The notes under the pieces were generated by a model. The model was not told where the DNA came from, ran no database searches, and saw only the letters and a program-made list of their open reading frames with translations. Source: JBKHBQ01 sp046542305 (GTDB lineage Bacteria > Bacteroidota > Bacteroidia > Bacteroidales > 4484-276). From it: a stretch of 11,930 nt of DNA. The translations under genes and the position numbers were made by a program. The stretch lies in the NCBI GenBank assembly GCA_046542305.1, contig JBKHBQ010000111.1, positions 1 to 11,930 on the forward strand. Direction: 5' to 3'. Shown here piece after piece: positions 6,801 to 11,930 of this stretch (positions within the stretch are counted from its first letter, which is position 1; every line of letters starts with the position of its first letter).

Positions 6801-9800
6801 CGCCGTAAAACCAGACTACATTTTCGTTTTCTACAAATCCATCAGGTCCGACATTATTGGTCCAGTTTCCACCAATGAAAAGGTCTGATGATTCGGTGTC
6901 GAGGATTCCACTGAGGATTGTAAGGTCATTTTTAACCTCAACTGCCTGAATACTCTCGAGATCGCTGTAAGTGCCTGGCGCCCTGTTTAAAACGAAATTG
7001 TAGAAGAAATTTCCGCCATAGCAGTAAATGTTAACATCAGGTGTATCACCAATTACTTCAACTGTACCACCAGTAGGTTCGAATACCCCTGGATCAGCAG
7101 CATAAAACGCTCCGCCGGTTTTGATGGTTCCGCCCGAAACGTCAGTAGAAGCAGTTGCACCAAAGTTTACACTGTTATTCGTAATCTCAAACAACCCTTC
7201 GGTAAGGGTGAGATGGCCATTGATATATTCCCAGCCTTTGTCGGGGTGATTGGGCGCATCAAAAATAACTTGACCATTGTGGTTGATATAAACCTGTCCT
7301 GTTTCGGGCCAGCTAATTTCACCATGCGCTATTGCAACGACTTCATAGGAAACATGCAGGGTTCCGGCTATGGTGATATTCCCGTCCACCACGAATTCAT
7401 TTTGTGAAAAGCCAAGATAAGCACCGTCTTCAATGGTGGCATTTCCATTCACGATCATACCAGCATCAGGCTGTGAAAACGTCCAGTTAGCTCCCGATTG
7501 AATGGTAAAATCACCACTCACCCTGGTTGGATAATATGCACGACTATCAGGATATGTCAGCAATTTTGACAAAGGCAGGGCAACCAGGTTGCCAAATTCT
7601 GCATTGTCATCTGTTGGAAAGTACAGGTCATTTAAATATGCCGTATTTCCAACACCAAGCATTGCATTTGTACCTTCGTTAAACCTCCATGTCAAGGCAT
7701 GAAAGGTTCCTGCCGTTACATTGTCTTCAGAACCTGCATGCCATTCGATAAAATCTGCGGTCAGGTCGCCGGCAGGATCGGTCATGGCAAGTGTTCCGTA
7801 AATATCTACGTCCCCGTCCACAGTCACCTGATATTCGCCAATATCGAAAGTTCCCGACTCGATGGTCAGGTTATTTACCACACTGAAATTACTGAAAGCT
7901 GAAGCCGTATTAGCCCTCGATCCGTCAATCACAGGTTCCGGTGGCCTGTCCGGATCTGCCTGCGCATAGGATGTTGTATTTGCAGGGGTGTAGCCTTGTG
8001 CATTTTTGGCCGTCTTGTCGATTCGAAGCCCGTAAAAATGGCTGGTACCATCGAAGCCCACCTGTGCATCTGCATTGCCATATACTTCCACGGTACCTCC
8101 CGCAGGGGTGAACTCGTCGCTGGTGCCGTAGAATGATCCTGACGTACGAATGGTGCCGCCGGTGATGTTGGTGGTAAGTGAATACGTTGAAGCACCATAG
8201 AAATATACTCCCGCATTGGTAAAATCAAGCACGCCGTCCGACATGGAGATCAATGCATCATCCACGTAAGGCCAGTAGCTGGAGCCAAGTCCGCCGTTTA
8301 CGGTCATCGTTCCTCCGAAAATATGGATTTCACCGTTTAAATCGGTGTATTGCGATCCGTCCTGAGTGAGTGTGAGCGTTCCGTTCGGATTACACCAGTA
8401 GGTACCATACAGCCCGTTATCGGCAAGATCCAGCGCGGTGAAATTTCCTGCAACGATGTCGATGCCGCCCGCGGTCCAGTCGTATACATTACACGAAACA
8501 TCAAAGGATGAATTATTCAGCCGCAAAGCTGCGCCGTTGTTTACTTCCAGAATGTTGAAATGCTCGTCGCCATAAACGTATTGGTGCCCTGTGCCATTGA
8601 ATATTACCCGGCTGTCGGTTTCTGCAAATGCATCCGGTCCAATGCTGTTGGTCCAGTTTCCGGAAACCGTTATGGTGTGTCCGTTGGGATTGAAAATCCC
8701 CTGTTCGATGGTGAGATTTTTCGCCACCTGGAAATCACTGTATGCCATTGCCTGATTGGAAGCGCTGAAAACGACATTGTTGAAGGTTCCCGAACCGGAA
8801 CTGTAATTGTTATAGCCGGAATTGCTGCCGTCGAAAATGAAGTTGCTGGAGTTGCTGTTTAAGGTCATATCGAAGGTACCGTAACAGTTAAAAGCCCCTT
8901 CCAGAATAATGTCTTCTTCGTCATAATTATTGAACAAGGCACCTGAATTTACAAAAATGAGGTTCTTGACGCGAAGCGGTTCTGTACTGTAGGAGCTCAG
9001 ACCCAGTTCAGCTCCGTCATATTTATAAATTCTGAGGTTATAAAATTTATTGTCAGGATCATAGCTGCGGATGTATGCACTTGAATTACCCAAAAAATCC
9101 ACAAAGCCCATGTCGGGGTCAAGATCTGAACCATTCCGGGCTTCCCATATACCGTAAACATTAATAAAGGTTGAGTTGTCGTTTGCATCGAGTGCTGATC
9201 CTGAAAACCATGTAATATCACCCTCAATGGTCAGAATAGCATCAGCTTCGTTCATGACCACATTCCCGTAAATCAGGGCATCTCCATATACCACCAGTAT
9301 CTGGTTTCGCATTTGCAGTGTGGCCCCGGCTCCGAGGTTTAACGTTTTGCAGGACTCATTTGGCACCGATGGATAATCATCCACATACACCGGCTGGTAT
9401 CCTACATTTGGAATTTCCACCGGATCAACACTGGTGGGGATACGTCCGAGCGACCAGTTATTGGCCTGGTGCCAGTAGTGGTTGTATGCTCCTGTCCAAA
9501 CATTTGCAACAGCGTTGGTAACGTTTATGGTATAATCCTCAACCTCGCCGAAGTTGATGAAGCCACACGGATCGGGTGCAGTGTTGTAGGTAATCCTTAT
9601 GCGCATCACACATTCGCCCGTCGTTACACCGGCAGGTGGTGCAATGGTAGCGGTATATGGGCCGGTGCCGGGTGTTCCCGAAACGGTAATGGTTTCACCG
9701 GCGTCGTTGAAATCTTCATCCCGGTTCCAATCCACCCATATTCCGCATTGATTTGAGCTGTAGGCATTCCCATTGGTTACTGTTACCTGACCGGAACCAT

Positions 9801-11559
9801 TGAGCGGGATATTGGTTGAAAGATTGGTGTAATTGGCATATCCGCTGGAACCTGTGGAATTGTCGATCGATCCGATATTAACATTGGCAATATATTCGTA
9901 GGCTGTGCTGGATGCTCCGGCGGTGCAATAGTCGTTGAATTCGAACGCTGCCACCTGCGTAATCCAGTTGCCCCAGGTGGTAAAGTCATCGTTGTATTCG
10001 TTGGTATACCAGAACGTAACATCATCCGAGGGATCAACGCTCATCATGGTATAATCGCCCCAGCGGGCTGTTCCTTCCTGCGAATCATCTCCGTTGAAAA
10101 TCACGCCCTCGCCAAGGGTCATCAACCCCAAAGGATCGCCTGCCTTCCTTCCGGTATACCTGATGGAGGGGTAAGTGGAGGAACTTGCGATGCTGTATCC
10201 GAGTGCAATGTCGCCATTGCCATTTTGCGCGATGCTGGCCATCCAGTAATTGTCTGTGGTTCCCGGCGCGTAGGTTCCCTGCTGATGGATCGACCAGTTG
10301 CCGGTGGTTTTCCGCAGCTCGTACCAGCGTACGCCTGCCCGGTTCGATCCGTTCACATCTACCGTATGGCAACACACCATCGACTGGTAGGTGCCGAAAT
10401 TCCGGTATTGCAGCCGGTGCATGAGGGCTTTCTCCATCACCGCCAGCTTTTGGGTGGTGCCCGGCTGGGGAATGATTCCCTGGTTATGGGAGCCGAAGGC
10501 CGAATTGAAAGAAGCTGTATTCAACGATTGCGTCAGTGTAAGAGAAGAGAAAACAGGAATGGGCCAATATACATCGAATTCCCAGATCTTCAGGCAGTCG
10601 TTTGGATCGTCGTCCCAGGCATCATCTGAAAAATAAACGAAATAGTTGGGGCTTCCCGAGGGTGCCCAATCGCCGTCATTGTCAGCCGGAAGCACGCTGG
10701 AAAATCCGCTTCCCGGAAGGCCGGGGATATTGTAGCTGACCATTTGCGCCGTGCTGTTTCCTGCAATCATCTGGCTGCGGTTAAGAGCGGCGGCTGTTGC
10801 GGTGCCGTTGCCGTGTTGCACCATCAGATAGTAGCCATCCCGCCAGACGCCGAACTTCGGATAGTCGGGATAATCCGTAAACTGAAATGCATACCGGTAA
10901 TAGGACCCCATAGGGTTGGATGTAGTGGATATGGCCACCAGCACCCAGTACGTTCCACCGGTGATGTCTGTATCGATGGCAAACTGTGAAACCAGCCAGC
11001 GGTCGGCCTGCTCATCATACAAAACGATGGGGTCGCCGTCGTTGGTGCCGGTCCAGTCGCCGATAAAGCCGTCCCAGATGGTGGAATTGTCGGCAGGGCC
11101 GAAGAGGCTGTTGCCGTTTTTATCAAAAATCTCAAAAATGGTATTGCACATCTGAAAGTAATGTGTCGGGCTCACATCGCCATCGGTATCGGGAGGAGCA
11201 ATCAAATCATAGTATCCGCCGTTGTCGTCGTTTCGTACGCCCTGAAAATTTACAAATGGCGGATCCACAAACCGCGAACCCATTTCCTTCTGCCATACCG
11301 GATCATCACCTTTCGGCAATGCATGCTCAAGGTTTTTATACACGGTTTCGTGCTGCCTTTCGGGAATACCGGGATGGCCTTTATGCTGGTGGTGCCCGCT
11401 GGCTCCGCGGGGCGCAATCGGGCCGATTTCAGTCAACGGTACCGAAATATCGAAGTATTCGTTTTGTGAAACCACCGGTTGGTAGGTTGTGCCTACTGCC
11501 TGGGAAAAGCCTCCCTGGAATAGAAACACAAATACTGTTAAAATGGTAAATGTTTTCAT
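3853..11559 (-). CDS. Giant mosaic secreted surface protein with T9SS type A sorting domain
   Basis: The 2568-residue product is a single unbroken frame. Its signal peptide spans 1 to about 20 (hydrophobic ILTVFVFLFQGGF, then SQA). Next come a His-rich spacer (HHQHKGH, 56-62) and a conserved domain at about 98-541 with the motifs YPDYPKFGVW, QYRNFG, VRWYELR, PSIRYTGR, RWGDYTMMSVDP and TFWYTNEY. I recall these from widespread uncharacterised secreted proteins, probably a beta-propeller. A GEVED domain follows (544-681), then a long beta-solenoid (about 687-2010), two BACON domains (about 2017-2099 and 2104-2188), a module starting GWQGLSSHIMP (about 2190-2350), a further beta module (about 2365-2485) and the T9SS sorting domain (about 2494-2568). 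The protein should cross the inner membrane by Sec and the outer membrane by T9SS, then be anchored or released. Adhesion, matrix or glycan binding is inferred from the architecture; no catalytic site is evident. The gene is monocistronic with an A/T-rich start region and no clear Shine-Dalgarno. Confidence 0.9.
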   Translation of the reverse strand: MKTFTILTVFVFLFQGGFSQAVGTTYQPVVSQNEYFDISVPLTEIGPIAPRGASGHHQHKGHPGIPERQHETVYKNLEHALPKGDDPVWQKEMGSRFVDPPFVNFQGVRNDDNGGYYDLIAPPDTDGDVSPTHYFQMCNTIFEIFDKNGNSLFGPADNSTIWDGFIGDWTGTNDGDPIVLYDEQADRWLVSQFAIDTDITGGTYWVLVAISTTSNPMGSYYRYAFQFTDYPDYPKFGVWRDGYYLMVQHGNGTATAAALNRSQMIAGNSTAQMVSYNIPGLPGSGFSSVLPADNDGDWAPSGSPNYFVYFSDDAWDDDPNDCLKIWEFDVYWPIPVFSSLTLTQSLNTASFNSAFGSHNQGIIPQPGTTQKLAVMEKALMHRLQYRNFGTYQSMVCCHTVDVNGSNRAGVRWYELRKTTGNWSIHQQGTYAPGTTDNYWMASIAQNGNGDIALGYSIASSSTYPSIRYTGRKAGDPLGLMTLGEGVIFNGDDSQEGTARWGDYTMMSVDPSDDVTFWYTNEYNDDFTTWGNWITQVAAFEFNDYCTAGASSTAYEYIANVNIGSIDNSTGSSGYANYTNLSTNIPLNGSGQVTVTNGNAYSSNQCGIWVDWNRDEDFNDAGETITVSGTPGTGPYTATIAPPAGVTTGECVMRIRITYNTAPDPCGFINFGEVEDYTINVTNAVANVWTGAYNHYWHQANNWSLGRIPTSVDPVEIPNVGYQPVYVDDYPSVPNESCKTLNLGAGATLQMRNQILVVYGDALIYGNVVMNEADAILTIEGDITWFSGSALDANDNSTFINVYGIWEARNGSDLDPDMGFVDFLGNSSAYIRSYDPDNKFYNLRIYKYDGAELGLSSYSTEPLRVKNLIFVNSGALFNNYDEEDIILEGAFNCYGTFDMTLNSNSSNFIFDGSNSGYNNYSSGSGTFNNVVFSASNQAMAYSDFQVAKNLTIEQGIFNPNGHTITVSGNWTNSIGPDAFAETDSRVIFNGTGHQYVYGDEHFNILEVNNGAALRLNNSSFDVSCNVYDWTAGGIDIVAGNFTALDLADNGLYGTYWCNPNGTLTLTQDGSQYTDLNGEIHIFGGTMTVNGGLGSSYWPYVDDALISMSDGVLDFTNAGVYFYGASTYSLTTNITGGTIRTSGSFYGTSDEFTPAGGTVEVYGNADAQVGFDGTSHFYGLRIDKTAKNAQGYTPANTTSYAQADPDRPPEPVIDGSRANTASAFSNFSVVNNLTIESGTFDIGEYQVTVDGDVDIYGTLAMTDPAGDLTADFIEWHAGSEDNVTAGTFHALTWRFNEGTNAMLGVGNTAYLNDLYFPTDDNAEFGNLVALPLSKLLTYPDSRAYYPTRVSGDFTIQSGANWTFSQPDAGMIVNGNATIEDGAYLGFSQNEFVVDGNITIAGTLHVSYEVVAIAHGEISWPETGQVYINHNGQVIFDAPNHPDKGWEYINGHLTLTEGLFEITNNSVNFGATASTDVSGGTIKTGGAFYAADPGVFEPTGGTVEVIGDTPDVNIYCYGGNFFYNFVLNRAPGTYSDLESIQAVEVKNDLTILSGILDTESSDLFIGGNWTNNVGPDGFVENENVVWFYGETYSNILTDETFYDLYIFDYLTDGTPAAGSRIVDETYIADGVTVHALHDCRILGGSLNLGSNSVLEVDSSLVISQGAQLIVPSATVAEIFVRGNLEDLNSIQGFFPGYSTFTFDGLIDQELNSAAPTEKFYNLVIDNEATQVMNTTTIECFGDLQVLNGNWVDDNTTRNHYYHGDVTIEPDGAFLPRGMVYFVGNQNTIFRNDATGSSYIRNTTFLNKSSSTASLTLESPMHILNDKDLILDRGTLNMNGNYIRCTNNVTITDNATLIVDAGASLEVGFDNQLSVQSGGTLEVMGTQADPAEITVWNAPAYYTFVVNTGGTIRAEHAVFEYMKGPDGVNVMNGATVDAMHSFNHCTFRNGDGTAGSVLLSINNNQDLTITGAVFPEATTAYNVAKDLNMGHLMFMDYSGAFSGEDFDYDPNNLIDWYEATLNVTPAIRNVDAPAGSTTFSVTSNLDWTVSESVPWFSVNPMSGSDNGTLTVNYTQNTTVNSRTGEITVSAEGVPDVLVSVVQAGVAPSLAVTPANRDVGPDAGNTTFSVTSNTGWTVSESSPWLSVVPASGSGNGTITAYFNQNMSGAVRMSEIHVTASGGTPALTVTVTQAPYGTHSIGLIAGWQGLSSHIMPVENSMEDVFNPVVSDLILAATYTGGIYYPAGPVNTIGTWNSQSAYKLKMSGSSTLPVMGEDEPNKNFTLSDGWNMVPVICNVPVDPVALFAGTNLDILKDVAGLGVYWPDMGINTLGNLEPGNAYLARLGIPGSIIFPPNADESVTVQKRKPAFPAHPWNDIVVSPASHVIGIVLANQLLKPGDVIGVFDGDLCCGVIQAGDAEQYIVLSAFADDPATDNKTGFENGEPMHFKVIQRESGEIMSMEPEFDGSRPNMHIFAEEGISVITDFKLSALGINQMIATTVSIFPNPTDGSVKISGIRSFGKIEIYSSAGKVMKSIETNHTRAVDLDLSFLSPGLYQIKLSSHQQVVVKKLIIR
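3856..4080 (-). other. T9SS type A C-terminal sorting domain
   Basis: Residues about 2494-2568 show the conserved blocks of the type IX secretion sorting domain: TVSIFPNPTDGSVKISG (2494-2510), KIEIYSSAGKVMKS (2516-2529), LSPGLYQIKL (2545-2554) and the terminal VVVKKLIIR. This domain directs outer-membrane passage and is normally cleaved with attachment to a surface lipopolysaccharide or release. It implies that the host genome encodes a T9SS elsewhere; none of its components are in this window. Confidence 0.93.
4996..5511 (-). other. Tandem BACON domains of the giant surface protein
   Basis: Two adjacent modules of about 83-85 residues (2017-2099 and 2104-2188) show the BACON pattern. Each begins L(N/A)VTPAxRxV, followed by TTFSVTSNxxWTVSES, PWxSVxPxSGSxNGT and a closing VxVxQA(G/P). 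BACON domains are beta-sandwich modules common in Bacteroidota extracellular proteins, often near glycan-active or adhesin domains, acting as spacers or carbohydrate/mucin-binding units. Here they lie between the solenoid and the C-terminal modules, where a stalk-like spacer role is plausible. Confidence 0.9.
7048..7302 (-). repeat. Internal duplicated block, copy 2 (protein level)
   Basis: Residues about 1420-1504 include LTLTEGLFEI (1450-1459), then GGTIKTGGAFY (1476-1486), then PTGGTVEVIG (1495-1504), matching the block at residues about 1060-1160 strand for strand. It is followed by FFYNFVLNR (1518-1526) and VKNDLTILSG (1542-1551), as copy 1 is followed by HFYGLRIDK and VNNLTIESG. Confidence 0.65.
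8080..8382 (-). repeat. Internal duplicated block, copy 1 (protein level)
   Basis: Residues about 1060-1160 include a TLTL strand, then GGTIRTSGSFY (1134-1144), then PAGGTVEVYG (1152-1161). The same order recurs at residues about 1420-1504. The two copies are clearly alike in protein but diverged in DNA, so the duplication is old. In both copies the block is followed by the FYxLxI / NLTIxSG unit. Confidence 0.65.
9517..9930 (-). other. GEVED domain within the giant surface protein
   Basis: Residues about 544-681 begin YCTAGASS, contain the conserved CGIWVDWNRDEDFNDAGE (605-622) and CVMRIRITY (650-658), and end with the signature GEVEDYTINV (671-680). GEVED domains are beta-sandwich modules common in secreted Bacteroidota and Planctomycetota proteins; their ligand is generally not established. 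The CGIWVDWNxDxDF segment is acidic and may bind calcium, which is inference. Confidence 0.9.
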
Positions 11560-11603
11560 AACGACTTGATTTAATTATTATAAGAAAATAGCAACCACTC
11601 CGC

Positions 11604-11628
11604 GCTGTTTTGCCGGGAATAAAACAGC
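11604..11628 (-). other. Perfect hairpin in the leader of the giant gene
   Basis: GCTGTTTT (11604-11611) pairs perfectly with AAAACAGC (11621-11628) across a 9-nt loop, 45-69 bp upstream of the start codon of the giant - strand gene. No T tract follows on either strand, so it is not a standard terminator. It may be a leader RNA structure or an operator-like dyad. The remainder of 11560-11830 is A/T-rich non-coding DNA in which I find no full TAnnTTTG match on the - strand. The nearest are one-mismatch boxes at 11715-11722 and 11735-11742, neither with a correctly spaced TTTG partner. Confidence 0.4.
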
Positions 11629-11831
11629 AGGCTGATTCAGGAATTCGGCAGTTGTGATTTAGGGAAGGATCTTCTAGTAATCTAAGTAACCCTGAAAAAA
11701 CCCCGATAAATATACAAAATGAAATTGTTAAATCCAAATATTAAGAAAGTCTGTCCGGATAACAGGGGTTGATCATCAGGTTTGGAAATTGGAAATTATT
11801 TAACCTGTTTAAAACACACCAAAAACATTGC

Positions 11832-11930
11832 GTCCCCAACAGGACTTGCCAATAATCGGGGTCATATTTTTTCTGCCGGTACTTTGCCCCTGCAGGGCAG
11901 TCCCGTCAGGGACAAAATATAGGTAGAGAG
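11832..11930. repeat. Multi-hairpin palindromic interspersed repeat, running off the window end
   Basis: The segment contains three small hairpins: GTCC/GGAC (11832-11835 and 11842-11845), TGCCC-ctgca-GGGCA (11885-11899) and, directly adjoining, GTCCC-gtca-GGGAC (11900-11913). The last two sit inside a larger imperfect palindrome, because TTCTGCCGGTACTTTG before them resembles the reverse complement of AAAATATAGGTAGA after them. There is no coding potential. From memory, GTCCCGTAGGGACAAAATAT-like elements are scattered between genes of uncultured Bacteroidota, so this is probably one copy of that repeat class. The right end is cut by the window edge. Confidence 0.6.

Larger units (their letters stand above)
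5530..9501 (-). other. Long repetitive beta-solenoid region of the giant surface protein
   Basis: Residues about 687-2010 open with WTGAYNHYWHQANNWSLGRIP, a start I recognise from many Bacteroidota surface proteins (W-G-x-W-NWS-G-x-P). The rest is short alternating beta strands rich in G, N, T, D and aromatic residues, as in parallel beta-helix adhesins. A recurring unit has the form F(Y/N)NLxI, then 15-45 variable residues, then (V/A)KNxLTIxxG, then xxxGNW or GD. It can be seen near 838-890, 925-969, 1175-1250, 1518-1566 and, more loosely, 1715-1762. I see no catalytic signature. The exact fold is inferred from composition and repeat pattern. Confidence 0.7.

Noticed and set aside
11429..11737. 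102-residue open frame on the - strand at the start of the giant gene
   Set aside because: It overlaps the giant gene's signal-peptide region in another frame, shows no domain, and would remove the giant gene's leader.

Overview
The window looks like a chromosomal segment of a member of the Bacteroidota, most likely an environmental Bacteroidales/Marinilabiliales-type organism. This rests on a C-terminal type IX secretion (T9SS) sorting domain, GEVED and BACON domains, a BlaI/M56-TonB regulatory cassette, a TAnnTTTG-type promoter box, weak Shine-Dalgarno signals, and short interspersed palindromic repeats in the intergenic DNA. No mobile-element genes, tRNA or rRNA genes or CRISPR arrays are visible. 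The finer taxonomic placement is inference.

Left part (1-2865, + strand): a non-coding leader carries an imperfect inverted-repeat element (47-120). It is followed by two tandem, identically built dyads (AACTA-N6-TAGTT) that run into a Bacteroidota promoter box. These precede a three-gene operon: a BlaI/MecI-type repressor (269-649), a membrane-anchored protein with seven TPR repeats (646-1491), and an M56 (BlaR1-like) membrane metalloprotease with a C-terminal TonB-type domain (1502-2818). A strong intrinsic terminator (2833-2865) closes the operon. The likely logic is that the M56 protease receives an envelope signal, the BlaI-like repressor is inactivated, and the autorepressed operon opens. 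The TPR protein between regulator and protease is the non-canonical member. The M56 protein lacks a penicillin-binding sensor domain, so beta-lactam sensing cannot be assumed.

Middle (2922-3791, + strand): a monocistronic gene for an exported SMP-30/gluconolactonase-like beta-propeller protein. It converges on the giant gene to its right. A G+C-rich hairpin flanked by A and T tracts (3808-3855) can terminate transcription from both sides.

Right part (3853-11559, - strand): one uninterrupted 2568-residue gene for a secreted mosaic surface protein. Its order is signal peptide, a conserved uncharacterised propeller-like domain, a GEVED domain, a roughly 1300-residue beta-solenoid with recurring units, two BACON domains, two further C-terminal modules, and a T9SS type A sorting domain. 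It is probably an adhesin or a cell-surface/extracellular structural protein; no catalytic residues could be identified.

The right edge (11560-11930) is non-coding. It holds a perfect 8-bp hairpin in the presumed leader of the giant gene and a multi-hairpin palindromic repeat that continues to the end of the window.
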